From JBBDMX01 sp040878035 (lineage in GTDB: Bacteria; Planctomycetota; Phycisphaerae; Phycisphaerales; Phycisphaeraceae): DNA of 64,000 nucleotides. Shown here in pieces: positions 1 through 8,260 of this stretch. The position numbers and the translations under genes are program-made. Each line of letters opens with the position of its first letter. The stretch's first letter is position 1. The stretch covers positions 1-64,000 of the forward strand of contig JBBDMX010000059.1 of NCBI GenBank assembly GCA_040878035.1, in the 5' to 3' direction. The notes under the pieces were generated by a model. The model worked only from the letters and a program-made list of their open reading frames with translations, had not been told where the DNA came from and searched no databases.

Positions 1-293
1 AACGGACAAGGTAGTATCAGTTATTTATTTACAGTACCTTAGGTGAGGGTGATTGGTACGGTGATGACGTGGCAAGATCGCTGTTTTGGCCATAGGCATA
101 GGGAGCAACCCTCACCCCAACCCTCTCCCTCAGAAGGGAGAGGGGGTCAGAGCGACCAAATGCAATTGCCCTGGGTGGAGAGAATATCCAAGACGCGCTC
201 CTACACTCTCCACTCCACTCTCCACCTTCCACTCTCCACTTTCCACTTTTCCCCCCGCCGCACGCCAAAGCCGACGGGGTAGAATCCACCCGC
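1..293. repeat. Intergenic repeat-rich stretch with a small hairpin and a pyrimidine tract
   Basis: No gene is visible here. Around 108-152 lies a CCCTCACCCCAACCCTCTCC-type sequence followed by its partial reverse complement (AGAAGGGAGAGGGGG), a small hairpin repeated almost exactly at 30869-30905. At about 196-258 follows a pyrimidine-rich tract made of the word CTCCACT reiterated. It resembles the 3' arm of the long purine/pyrimidine hairpins elsewhere in the window. Confidence 0.6.
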
Positions 294-1298
294 ATGGTCC
301 CATGGCTGGTCAAACTGGCGCACCTTGTACAGCTCACGCGGCTGACGCTGGCGTTTACCGCGGTCAGCAACGTCTGGCTCATGATCTTTCTGGCGACAGG
401 CCTAGAAACGCAGATCGGCGGCGCGGGCCGGGTCAATCCATCGCTGGCGGATAAGCCGCTGGCGCTGGTCTTGCTTTTGGGCATGGTCGTGGCCGTGGGC
501 CTGCACAGCTACGGCATGGCGCTTAACGACATGCTCGATGCCCGGCATGATCGCATGTTCTCGCCGCATCGACCCATCGCCGCCGGGCGCATCAGCATTC
601 GCACCGGCGTTGCCGTGGCCGTGCTCAGTTTGCTCCTGGCGCTGCTGGGGGCGGTGTTGCTGGGCCAAATCGCCACGTTCCTGTGCCTGCTGGCGGCGGC
701 GTGCATCCTCTTCTTCAATGGCATGGGCAAGTATCTGCCGGCCATGGGTATTCTGTCGCTGGGACTGGTGCGCGTGCTGCTGATGTTCCTGGCCAATCCG
801 CATGCGGGGTTTCTCTGGCCGGTGTGGGTGGCCATGACACACCTGATGCTCTGCTGGGCGGTGGCGTATCGGCTCGAGGGCAAGCGGCCGCGCCTGGCGG
901 CGCAACAGGCCTGGCTGCTGTGCGCCGGGTGGGCAGGCATGAGCGTGCTGCTGTTGGCGTGGATGCGTTTTCGCGGCGGGCTGGTGGTGGCGGATCGGCC
1001 GGGGCTGTGGATCGGCGCGGTGGTCGCCGGCGCGTTGTTTGCCATCGTGACGGCGATGCTCCTGCGGCCCATCGGCCAGGGCCTGCGGCAGCGGCGCCAG
1101 GCCGGGTCGGCATTCCTCCGCGCCGCCCTGCTCTGGCTGATCGCCTATGACGCCGGCTGGCTGCTGGGCGCGGGCCTGTATGGGCCGGGCATCATTCACC
1201 TGGCCCTGCTGGCGGTGGCGTTCGCCTCCGAACGGCTGAGGCTGGCGGTGGACCAGCTCACCGCCCCGCCTCCGGTGTATCGTCTGGTGGCGGAATAG
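294..1298 (+). CDS. UbiA-family prenyltransferase-like membrane protein
   Basis: A 334-residue polytopic membrane protein with about eight hydrophobic segments. The first Asp-rich motif of the UbiA superfamily is visible as NDMLDARHD at residues 78-86, followed by the family-typical RPIAAGRIS. UbiA enzymes move an isoprenoid chain onto an aromatic or related acceptor in the membrane, using Mg2+ bound by two Asp-rich motifs. I do not see a clear second Asp-rich motif: the expected region reads YRLEGKRPRL. The acceptor and even catalytic activity are therefore uncertain. It stands alone; the next gene is 195 bp away across a repeat cluster. Family assignment is fairly secure, function is not. 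Confidence 0.7.
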   Translation: MVPWLVKLAHLVQLTRLTLAFTAVSNVWLMIFLATGLETQIGGAGRVNPSLADKPLALVLLLGMVVAVGLHSYGMALNDMLDARHDRMFSPHRPIAAGRISIRTGVAVAVLSLLLALLGAVLLGQIATFLCLLAAACILFFNGMGKYLPAMGILSLGLVRVLLMFLANPHAGFLWPVWVAMTHLMLCWAVAYRLEGKRPRLAAQQAWLLCAGWAGMSVLLLAWMRFRGGLVVADRPGLWIGAVVAGALFAIVTAMLLRPIGQGLRQRRQAGSAFLRAALLWLIAYDAGWLLGAGLYGPGIIHLALLAVAFASERLRLAVDQLTAPPPVYRLVAE

Positions 1299-1383
1299 GG
1301 ACGCTGCGCGTCACCCGCTAAACTGGTGAATCACGCTGCGCGTCACCCGCTGAATCCGAGAATCGCGCTGCGCGTACCGCTAC
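1298..1383. repeat. Three tandem degenerate copies of a dispersed repeat
   Basis: Copies start at 1298, about 1332 and about 1364. All contain CGCTGCGCGT, and the first two continue with CACCCGCT. The first copy, 1298-1323, is identical over 26 bp to the reverse complement of 16858-16883. A third location (62871-62910) carries an interrupted form. The arms ACGC/GCGT inside the unit can pair. Confidence 0.75.
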
Positions 1384-1492
1384 ACAGAGGAACGCGCAAC
1401 CGCCCTTGGCCTTGGCAGCCTTCGCGCCTAGTGTGAAACAGACGCCAGGCGGCTGGCGAGGCATCCGCAATCCCAGTTCAAGGAGACAAACC

Positions 1493-1705
1493 ATGGTGGC
1501 ACTGCACGAAGGACAATGCGGCCTGTGTACGCACTTTGGCGAGCATGACCTGGAGGAGTCGATGCGCAAGCAGATCGTGAAGAAGCACGAGGCGCCCGAG
1601 ACCCTGGTCGAGGAATGCGACCTGCCGCGCAATCACACGATTCACCTGATGGTGACACCGGTGAGCGGTTGCGACGGATTTGAGCCGGCTCGGATGTCGG
1701 CGTGA
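1493..1705 (+). CDS. Small conserved-type Cys-containing protein
   Basis: A 70-residue protein with cysteines at positions 9, 12, 42 and 60, the first two forming a CxxC. That suggests a small metal-binding or redox fold. Start chosen at 1493 because AGGAG (1481-1485) sits seven bases upstream; longer readings run into repeat sequence. The C-terminal part (HLMVTPVSGCDGFEP) is not recognised from a named family. No operon partner. I infer a real gene from the strong ribosome binding site and ordinary composition; no function is assigned. Confidence 0.6.
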   Translation: MVALHEGQCGLCTHFGEHDLEESMRKQIVKKHEAPETLVEECDLPRNHTIHLMVTPVSGCDGFEPARMSA

Positions 1706-1734
1706 CGGAGCGTCTGCCGGCCTGATCAGGATGA

Positions 1735-1760
1735 GCGCGGGCCCGGCCACGGGCCCGCGC
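1735..1760 (+). terminator. GC-rich perfect hairpin after the small Cys protein
   Basis: Eleven-base perfect stem (1735-1745 with 1750-1760) and a four-base loop, 30 bases after the stop at 1705. No T-run follows, so termination is plausible but not certain. Confidence 0.45.
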
Positions 1761-1819
1761 GGCTTTGGGTCGGTCGTACCCCAAACAGCTCCGCGCCGCG
1801 TATTCGCTAAACTCCCCTC

Positions 1820-3778
1820 ATGCGGCTGTCGTTTCCAATTCAAGATCGCATCCACGCGTGGCTGGTGGAGTCGGGCTTTCCACGCGATTGGTTCCTCATT
1901 CCCCTGGCGGCGATGATCGGCGTGCTGGCCGGTGTCCTTGCCACCGCATTCCACGCGCTGGTGCGGCTCAGTGAGCATTACTTTGGCCGGCTATCGCAGC
2001 CCGACCTGTCGCGCATCAACTGGGAGCTGCTGCTGCTGATCCCCGTGCCGGCCCTGGGCGGACTGGCGGTGGGCTGCATTAACCACTACATCGCACGCAG
2101 CGCGCCGGGGCACGGTATTCCCGATGTGATCGAGGCCCTGGCGCGGCAGCGCGGGGTCTTGCGCAAACGCACCGGCGTGTTTCGCGCCATCACCTCGGCC
2201 CTCACCATCGGCTCGGGCGGATCGGCGGGACAGGAAGGCCCCATCGTGCAGATCGGCTCGGTGCTGGGCTCGGCGGTGGGGCAGGTGCTGGCGGTCGGGC
2301 GCGAGCACATGAACACGCTGGTGGGCTGCGGGGCCGCCGCGGGACTGGCGGCGCTCTTCAACGCGCCCATCGCCGGCGTGCTCTTTGTCCTGGAAGTCAT
2401 GCTGCGCGACTTCTCGCTCAAGACCTTCGTACCCATCGTGATCGCCGGCGTGCTGGGCGTCGCCACCGCGCAGGCGCTGGTCACCTCGGGCATCGATGTG
2501 TTGCCCCTGCCCGAGGCCATGCTGCATCCGACCGCACCGTCACGAACTGCCCTGGCGACGGAGGCGGCGGCCGGCACGGTGACGGGTGCGCCGCCGACTG
2601 CACAGGAGGTGCGCCAGAGCGGCGCCATCTTCACCGTGCCCCCCACGCTGCACCGCTTCCCCTTCCAGTTCAAGGAGATTCTCTCCTACGCGGTCCTGGG
2701 CGGGCTCTGCGGATTCGTCGGCTTTGGCTTTACGCGTACGCTTTACCGCTTTGAGCATCAGTGGCAGCGCAGCCGGATGCATCCGGCGCTGCGCCCGGCG
2801 GTGGGCGGCGCCGTGCTGGGCGTGCTGGGCGTGCTCTTTGTCTTTGCTTTCCGCATGTCGGCGCCCAACTATGAGCTGCCGCCCTTTTTCGCCAACGGCT
2901 ACCCGGTCATTCAATGGTTGTTTGACCCGGCGACCTATCTGGGCCGGGGCGACCCCGGCTTGCTCAAGCTGCTCCTGTTCCTGCTGGCGGCCCTGGCGTG
3001 CAAGGTCGTGGGCACCAGCATCACCCTGGGCTCCGGCGGCTCCGGCGGGGTTTTCGCGCCGTCGCTGTTCATGGGCGCCACCCTGGGCGGCGCCTTTGGC
3101 ATCCTGGTCCGCTCGCTACCGGGCTTCCACGGCATCACCCCCGCGCATTACGCCCTGGTCGGCATGGCGGGCGTTCTGGCGGGAAGCGTTCACTGCCCAT
3201 TGACCGCCTTTCTCCTGGTCTTTGAGATTACCAGCGACTACAAACTCATCCTCCCCGTCATGCTCGTGGCGGTGCTGGCGACCACCATCGCCCAGGTGCT
3301 CTTGCGCGACAGCATTTACACCCTGGCGCTGCGCGAGCGCGGCATACGCCTGGGCGCGCTGTCGGACCTGACGATCCTGCGCCGCATCGAGGTCGGCCGC
3401 GTGCCCCTGGCGCAGGCGGTCATCGTCCGACCCGAGGAGCCCGCTCAGCGACTGGTGGACCTGGCGCAGAGTTCGCCGGTGTCCGACTATGTCGTTTGCG
3501 CGCCGGACAAGGTCTATGCAGGCATGGTCGTCGGGGATGACCTGCGTTACGCGCTCCTGGAGCGGGAGGCCATCCCGCTGATGATCGTCGCCGAGCTGAT
3601 GCGTGCGGACCTGCCGGCGGTGACGGCAGACGAAACGCTCGAGGCGGTGCTCAATAAATTCGCCCGCTATGACATCGCCAGCCTGGCGGTGGTGGATGAG
3701 ATCCACCAGGTAACGGGCGTGATCACCCGCGCGGCGTTGATGCGGCAGTACCAGGCGGAACTGGAGGAAGCGACGTGA
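1820..3778 (+). CDS. CLC-family chloride channel/transporter with C-terminal CBS domains
   Basis: A 652-residue protein: the membrane CLC domain spans about residues 25-480 and a pair of CBS-like segments about 500-650. Hallmarks are GHGIPDV (97-103, selectivity filter), GSGGSAGQEGP (131-141, with the gating glutamate at 139) and GSGGSGGVFAP in the second half. CLC proteins move Cl- or related anions across the membrane, either as channels or as proton-coupled exchangers; CBS pairs often sense nucleotides. The filter residue equivalent to Ser107 of E. coli ClcA is histidine here, so I do not assign anion selectivity. The stop codon overlaps the first base of a long hairpin repeat (3778-3962). 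Confidence 0.92.
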   Translation: MRLSFPIQDRIHAWLVESGFPRDWFLIPLAAMIGVLAGVLATAFHALVRLSEHYFGRLSQPDLSRINWELLLLIPVPALGGLAVGCINHYIARSAPGHGIPDVIEALARQRGVLRKRTGVFRAITSALTIGSGGSAGQEGPIVQIGSVLGSAVGQVLAVGREHMNTLVGCGAAAGLAALFNAPIAGVLFVLEVMLRDFSLKTFVPIVIAGVLGVATAQALVTSGIDVLPLPEAMLHPTAPSRTALATEAAAGTVTGAPPTAQEVRQSGAIFTVPPTLHRFPFQFKEILSYAVLGGLCGFVGFGFTRTLYRFEHQWQRSRMHPALRPAVGGAVLGVLGVLFVFAFRMSAPNYELPPFFANGYPVIQWLFDPATYLGRGDPGLLKLLLFLLAALACKVVGTSITLGSGGSGGVFAPSLFMGATLGGAFGILVRSLPGFHGITPAHYALVGMAGVLAGSVHCPLTAFLLVFEITSDYKLILPVMLVAVLATTIAQVLLRDSIYTLALRERGIRLGALSDLTILRRIEVGRVPLAQAVIVRPEEPAQRLVDLAQSSPVSDYVVCAPDKVYAGMVVGDDLRYALLEREAIPLMIVAELMRADLPAVTADETLEAVLNKFARYDIASLAVVDEIHQVTGVITRAALMRQYQAELEEAT

Positions 3779-3962
3779 GGAAGAGGTAAGTAACAGGGAA
3801 GAACACGGATGAACACGGATAAAGAAGGAGAGGAAACGAGGATGGACATGATGCAGTGATACAACGTGCTTTTCTACCATCCTGTCCATCATGCCAATCC
3901 ATGTTCCTTCTTCTGCTTTTCCCATCCGTGTTCATCCGTGTTCATCCCTGTTACCTCTTCCT
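3778..3962. repeat. Long purine/pyrimidine hairpin repeat H1
   Basis: A 185-bp imperfect inverted repeat filling the gap between the CLC gene and rnpA. The left arm is purine-rich and reiterates GAACACGGATGAACACGGAT. The right arm (to 3962) is its pyrimidine-rich complement and ends TTACCTCTTCCT. The inner part pairs GATGGACATGATG with CATCCTGTCCATCATG. It shares words with H2 (5738-5938). Confidence 0.85.
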
Positions 3963-3973
3963 TGTGTTCAATC

Positions 3974-4324
3974 ATGACCGAAGCCGGACGATTCAGATTC
4001 ACGCAGGCCCAGCGGCTCCACGGCCGGGTGGCTTTTGCGCGGGTGTTTGAGGGCGGCATGCGTCGCCAGCGCGGACCGCTGGTGGTGTGGATGTTGTCGA
4101 ACGACTTGCCGATGAGCCGATTGGGACTGACCGTACCGGGGCGCGTGGGGACTAACGTGGTGCGCAACCGGGTCAAGCGGCTGCTGCGCGAGGCGTTTCG
4201 CCTGCGGCAGCACGAGTTGCCGGCGGGCTACGATGTGGTGGTGGTGGTGCGCCCGCACGAGCCGGCGGACCTGACGACGTATCAGCGCTGGCTCTGCGGC
4301 GCGATCGTGGCGGCGGCCCGGTAG
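3974..4324 (+). CDS. rnpA: Ribonuclease P protein component
   Basis: A 116-residue basic protein, normal length for RnpA, the protein cofactor that helps RNase P RNA bind pre-tRNA and trim its 5' leader. The diagnostic RNR motif is RNRVKRLLREAFR at residues 64-76, and the N-terminal RFRFTQAQRL / FARVFEGG segment fits the family. Start at 3974 gives the typical N-terminus; longer frames would translate the H1 repeat. The stop overlaps the GTG start of yidD (TAGTG), as in many genomes. The usual rpmH in front of rnpA and yidC after yidD are absent: CLC and H1 precede it, and an unknown membrane protein follows. Confidence 0.93.
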   Translation: MTEAGRFRFTQAQRLHGRVAFARVFEGGMRRQRGPLVVWMLSNDLPMSRLGLTVPGRVGTNVVRNRVKRLLREAFRLRQHELPAGYDVVVVVRPHEPADLTTYQRWLCGAIVAAAR

Positions 4325-4551
4325 TGGCTTTGGACTTCCTCATGCTTTCCCGCCTGCTCATTCTGCTGGTCTACGCCTACCGCGGCACCTTGGGTCTGTT
4401 CATGGGCGGACACTGCCGGTTCCATCCCACGTGCAGCCAGTACATGATCGACGCGATCGGCAAGTATGGCCCGTGGCGCGGTGCGTGGCGCGGCCTCAAG
4501 CGGATTCTGCGCTGCCATCCCTGGGGCGGGTCGGGGTATGACCCGGCGTGA
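4324..4551 (+). CDS. yidD: YidD-type membrane protein insertion efficiency factor
   Basis: A 75-residue protein matching YidD in length and motifs: an N-terminal amphipathic segment (LLILLVYAYRG), then GGHCRFHPTCSQYM and CHPWGGSGYDP. YidD is a small membrane-associated protein thought to assist YidC-dependent membrane insertion. Starts at GTG overlapping the rnpA stop by one base, implying translational coupling. No yidC follows in this window. Confidence 0.9.
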   Translation: MALDFLMLSRLLILLVYAYRGTLGLFMGGHCRFHPTCSQYMIDAIGKYGPWRGAWRGLKRILRCHPWGGSGYDPA

Positions 4552-4556
4552 TGATC

Positions 4557-4637
4557 AGCCGTTTGCGGCTTGGCGCCGCGGTAAGTAAACCGAGAGTCCC
4601 TCAAGTGCCGTTAGCCCGCGCCAAGCCGCGAGCGGTT
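4557..4637. repeat. Inverted pair of the AAGCCGC palindrome family downstream of yidD
   Basis: Arms at 4557-4576 and 4618-4637 are near-complementary and each is itself a degenerate AGCCGC-N-GCGGCT palindrome. Lying 6 bases after yidD, the structure could act as a transcription terminator. Confidence 0.55.
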
Positions 4638-4695
4638 AAGGCGCCGCACATCGCGACGTTGGACATTCAATACGGGACACTGGACACTTCCCGTC

Positions 4696-5727
4696 ATGCT
4701 GACACCTGATGTCCCCTCTTCGCTACCGTTCAGGGATCGCCGCACCGCGTTGATCGTCGCCGGCATCCTGCTGATTCTGATTGGCGCACTGTCGGGCTGC
4801 ATGGCGGCCCTGATTCCAGTTGGACTGCTGCTGGCTAACCTTGTGGCACCTGACGGTCGTGCCGGCGCGGTGCATGTGCCTGATGTCCGCAGCATCACCA
4901 TGGGCGTGGTGCTCTACCTGCTAGTGGCCTTGTTGTTTGTCTGGCTTGGCGTCGGATCGATCCGGGCGCGGCGATGGGTGCGATCCATCGCCTTGAGCGT
5001 CGCGTGGATGTGGCTGATCATGGGCGCGATCAGTCTGGCCAGTTTCATCCTCACGGCAGGCGACATAGAAGCAACGATCGCGGCCAGCATGCAAGCCCAG
5101 GGGCAGGGAAAATCGTTGGACACGTCGACACTGGCGACCATTGCCGCCGTCGCCGTCGTCGCCAGCGCGGCCTTCATCGCCATCTTCTTCATCGCCCTGC
5201 CGCTGGCGATGGTGCTCTTCTATCAGAGCCGGCACGTGCAGGCGACGCTGGTGCATTACAACCCGCAGCCGGGCTGGACCGATCGCGTGCCGGTGATCGT
5301 GCTGGCGACGAGCCTGGGGCTGGCGCTGGGGGTGATCTCGATGCCCGTGGGCCTGCTGTATGGCGTGATGCCGTTCTTCGGCACGCTCTTGGAGGGCCCG
5401 GCGGCATGGGCGGCGATCCTCGTCAGCACGCTCATCCTGGCGGCCCTGGCGTGGGGCATCTATCGCCAGAGCGTCGTGGCGTGGTGGGCCACCGTCCTGC
5501 TCTCGGCGCTGGCCGCCGTCAGCACCATCCTCACCTTCAGCCGCGTCGAGTTCATCGAGGTCTACCGTCACATGGGGCTGGCCGAGCACGACCTGGCGAT
5601 CCTGCGCGAGCAACGCATGCTGCAAAGCCCGTTCGTGGTCGTCTCAACCCTGGTAATGACCATCGCCTGGCTGATCTTCCTGGTGGCGATCCGCAAACAC
5701 TTCTGCCCTGAATCATGTAAGAGGTGA
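4696..5727 (+). CDS. Polytopic membrane protein of unknown function
   Basis: A 343-residue protein with about eight strongly hydrophobic segments, including residues 15-40, 70-90, 105-125, 150-180, 195-220, 225-250 and 315-335. Charged loops are short. I recognise no catalytic or transport motif. The N-terminus MLTPDVPSSLPFRDRR followed by a hydrophobic run supports the 4696 start, though no strong ribosome binding site is visible. The gene ends in CKR just before the H2 hairpin repeat begins. It could be a transporter-like or signalling membrane protein; no function is assigned. Confidence 0.6.
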   Translation: MLTPDVPSSLPFRDRRTALIVAGILLILIGALSGCMAALIPVGLLLANLVAPDGRAGAVHVPDVRSITMGVVLYLLVALLFVWLGVGSIRARRWVRSIALSVAWMWLIMGAISLASFILTAGDIEATIAASMQAQGQGKSLDTSTLATIAAVAVVASAAFIAIFFIALPLAMVLFYQSRHVQATLVHYNPQPGWTDRVPVIVLATSLGLALGVISMPVGLLYGVMPFFGTLLEGPAAWAAILVSTLILAALAWGIYRQSVVAWWATVLLSALAAVSTILTFSRVEFIEVYRHMGLAEHDLAILREQRMLQSPFVVVSTLVMTIAWLIFLVAIRKHFCPESCKR

Positions 5728-5950
5728 ACATGAAGACGTAACAGGGATGAACACGAATAAACACGGATGGGAAAAGAAGAAGAAGGAACAAGGATAGACA
5801 TGATGGACAGGATGAGTACCGGAGGAGGTCGTCACGATCAGTTCTGCTGATGACTTCAGTTGCCTCTTACATCATGCTCATCATGTCCATCACTGTTCCC
5901 TCTTCCCATCCGTGTTTATTCGTGTTCATCCCTGTTACCTCTTCCTCTTC
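5728..5950. repeat. Long purine/pyrimidine hairpin repeat H2
   Basis: Occupies the space between a plus-strand and a minus-strand gene. Segments 5738-5773 and 5903-5938 are perfect reverse complements over 36 bases; further imperfect pairing (ACATGATGGACAGGATGAG with CATGCTCATCATGTCCAT) extends inward. The left arm is purine-rich. It uses the same AACACGGATG words as H1 but is not a copy of it. Confidence 0.88.
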
Positions 5951-5977
5951 TTCGTGCCTTCGTGTCTTCGTGTTCCA

Positions 5978-7036
5978 TCACTTGATTTCCACGCACTTGC
6001 CGCTGGCGGCGGAATCGTAGATCGCGTCGGCGACCTGTTGCACGATCAGGGCGCGGGCCAGCGACGTCATCGGCTCGCGTTCTTCCTGAATGGCGGCGGC
6101 GAAGTCGGCGATCGGGCCGGTGTGCACGTTTTCCCAGTTCTCACTGCCGGCCCAAATCGACTGGCTGGTGACGCCCACGTCATCGGAGGACTGGTCGTGC
6201 ATCACCTCGACGCCCGGACGGGGCACCAGGGGCATGCGCAGCGAGCCCTTTTCACCGGTGACCTGCCAGGCGCTTTCGTTGGCGGCCGCCATGAACTCGC
6301 CGCGCTCGTAGGTCAGGGCGATGTCGTCATCGCAGAGGACGACGGCGGCCACGTGGGTCTCGGCGTCGGAACCCGGCGCGGCCCGCGACGCCAGGTGCGG
6401 CGCCACCTGCCAGGTGCGCGCCAGCACACAGCGCGGGCGCACGCGCCAGCCGGTGACGCCCATGATGTAGTCCAGGTCGTAGCAGCCCCAGTTCATGAGG
6501 ATGCCCCCGCCGTTGAGGTCTTTGCGCAAGCGCCAGACGGGGGCGGGATTCTTGGGCGCCTCGCCGGCGGCCCCCAAGTGACGGATGCGCAGGACGCGCA
6601 ACTTGCCCAGCGCGCCGCTGGCGATGAGCTTGGCCGCAGTCTGCGCCGAGGGGAGCGACGTATGCCGGCACGAGCAGCACGCGGCGACGACACCCTTGGG
6701 CTGCGCCGCCATGAGCTGCTTGACCTCGCCGCTGTTCATCGCGACGGGCTTCTCGGTCAGCAGGTGCTTGCCCTTCTTGAGCGTGTAAACACCCAGCGGC
6801 GTACGCACATGGGTCGGCATCGCCAGCACCACCGCCTGCACCTCGGGATCGTCGATCAACGCCTCGGCGGTCGTGTAGGCCTTGGGAACGCCATGCTTCT
6901 TCGCCAGGTCGCGCACCAACTCTTCGCGCAAGTCGGCGATGGCCACTACCTCAACAGTCGGAATCGTCAGCGCCAACTGAATGTGTTTCTTACCGATCAC
7001 CCCGCACCCGACGATACCGACTTTGACAGGTTCCAA
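5978..7036 (-). CDS. Gfo/Idh/MocA-family NAD(P)-dependent oxidoreductase
   Basis: A 352-residue protein with a Rossmann nucleotide-binding motif VGIVGCGVIGKKH (residues 6-18) and the family catalytic motif TEKPVAM (94-100) containing the EKP lysine. These enzymes oxidise or reduce sugars, inositols and related polyols. The TTG start at 7036 is supported by AAGGA about eight bases upstream and places the Rossmann strand at the usual position. It lies directly downstream, on the same strand, of a ribose-type ABC permease and ATPase, so I infer that it processes the imported sugar. The substrate cannot be named from sequence. Confidence 0.9.
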   Translation of the reverse strand: MEPVKVGIVGCGVIGKKHIQLALTIPTVEVVAIADLREELVRDLAKKHGVPKAYTTAEALIDDPEVQAVVLAMPTHVRTPLGVYTLKKGKHLLTEKPVAMNSGEVKQLMAAQPKGVVAACCSCRHTSLPSAQTAAKLIASGALGKLRVLRIRHLGAAGEAPKNPAPVWRLRKDLNGGGILMNWGCYDLDYIMGVTGWRVRPRCVLARTWQVAPHLASRAAPGSDAETHVAAVVLCDDDIALTYERGEFMAAANESAWQVTGEKGSLRMPLVPRPGVEVMHDQSSDDVGVTSQSIWAGSENWENVHTGPIADFAAAIQEEREPMTSLARALIVQQVADAIYDSAASGKCVEIK

Positions 7037-7108
7037 TGGTGAGTCCTTTGTAGGAAAGAGGCAGGACCGCAGTATAGTGATTTCTGAATCGGCCTGACAA
7101 AAGGGAAA

Positions 7109-8146
7109 TCACCGCCGCGGCGCCAGGCGCTGGAGCAACACGGCGGCGATGATGATCAGGCCCATGACCAGGCCCTGGGCGTGGCTGCGCAGCCCGAGCA
7201 TGATCATGGCGTTGTCGATGACGCCGATAAGCATGACGCCGATGAGGGCGCCGACGACCGAGCCTGAGCCGCCCTGCATGCGGGTGCCGCCGATGACCAC
7301 GGCGGCGATGACTTTCAGTTCCAGGAGCAGCCCGGTGCTGCCGCTGCTGACGGAGTTGAAACGGCCCAGATAGGTGACGGCGGCGATGCCGGTCGCCAAG
7401 CCGATGAAGGTATAGGCGGCGACCTTGACGCGCGCGACGCTGATGGCCGAGTAAACCGCGGCGCGCTCGTTACACCCGATGGCCACCATGTATCGGCCCA
7501 GGCGCGTGCGATTGAGCAGCACGTAGGCAGCGAGCGCCACGCCCAGGAGCACGAGCACCGAGGTGGGCAGGTAGAGCGGCCAGGGCTGGGCGCCGGGACG
7601 CGCCGTGTTGGTAAAGGGAATGGGCATGCCGCGCCCGAGCAAGGGGAGCAGGGCTTTGTCATCGGAGGTGAACTGGCCGCCGTTGGCCATCCATTGTGCG
7701 GCCGAGCGATAGGCCACGAGCGTGCCCAGCGTGGCGATAAACGGCTCGATGCGGCCCTTGGTGATGAGGATGCCGTTGATCGTGCCGGCGGCGGCGCCGA
7801 CGGCCGCGGTGGTGACCAGGGCCACGGTCACCGCCAGCGTCGTGTTGCCCGTCGCCGCCAGAAGCGCGTTGAGCGTCAGGATGCCCACGCCTCCGGCAAA
7901 CGCCATGAGCGAGCCGACCGACAGGTCGATGCCGCCCAGGATGATCACGAGGGTCATGCCCATGGCCACGATGGCCAGGGCGCTATTCTGATTCAGGATG
8001 TTGAGCAGATTGCCGGCGTTGAGGAACGACGGTTCGCGCCACGACACAAAGATGATGAGGATCACCAGCGCGAGTAGCGCGCCGGACCACGAGGGGAGTA
8101 TCGACCATAGCGAACGACGACGAGTTAAGGAAAGCGTTTCCGACAT
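7109..8146 (-). CDS. Ribose-type sugar ABC transporter permease
   Basis: A 345-residue protein with about nine hydrophobic segments and the BPD_transp_2 signature GGIDLSVGSLMAFAGG, as in RbsC, XylH and YtfT. It would form the membrane channel with the ATPase encoded just upstream (8261-9778), probably as a homodimer. The ATG at 8146 gives an N-terminal cytoplasmic tail (MSETLSLTRRRSLWS) ending in basic residues, consistent with positive-inside orientation. The gap to the ATPase holds two copies of the AAGCCGC palindrome. No periplasmic sugar-binding protein gene lies next to it, which is unusual for this transporter class. Confidence 0.9.
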   Translation of the reverse strand: MSETLSLTRRRSLWSILPSWSGALLALVILIIFVSWREPSFLNAGNLLNILNQNSALAIVAMGMTLVIILGGIDLSVGSLMAFAGGVGILTLNALLAATGNTTLAVTVALVTTAAVGAAAGTINGILITKGRIEPFIATLGTLVAYRSAAQWMANGGQFTSDDKALLPLLGRGMPIPFTNTARPGAQPWPLYLPTSVLVLLGVALAAYVLLNRTRLGRYMVAIGCNERAAVYSAISVARVKVAAYTFIGLATGIAAVTYLGRFNSVSSGSTGLLLELKVIAAVVIGGTRMQGGSGSVVGALIGVMLIGVIDNAMIMLGLRSHAQGLVMGLIIIAAVLLQRLAPRR

Positions 8147-8158
8147 GCTCTTGTGCCC

Positions 8159-8239
8159 AGCCGCTGGCGGCTTCGCGCCGACGCACGATCAGCCGGGGCC
8201 GCCCGCATCACCCATCGTTGCGCAAAGCCGCAAGCGGCT
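8159..8239. repeat. Two copies of the AAGCCGC-N2-GCGGCTT palindrome
   Basis: Copies at 8159-8173 and 8225-8239 lie in the spacer between permease and ATPase. Each can form a 6-7 bp hairpin. Seven further exact or near copies are scattered through the window. Confidence 0.75.
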
Positions 8240-8260
8240 CAAAGACGCAGAATCGCGAGT

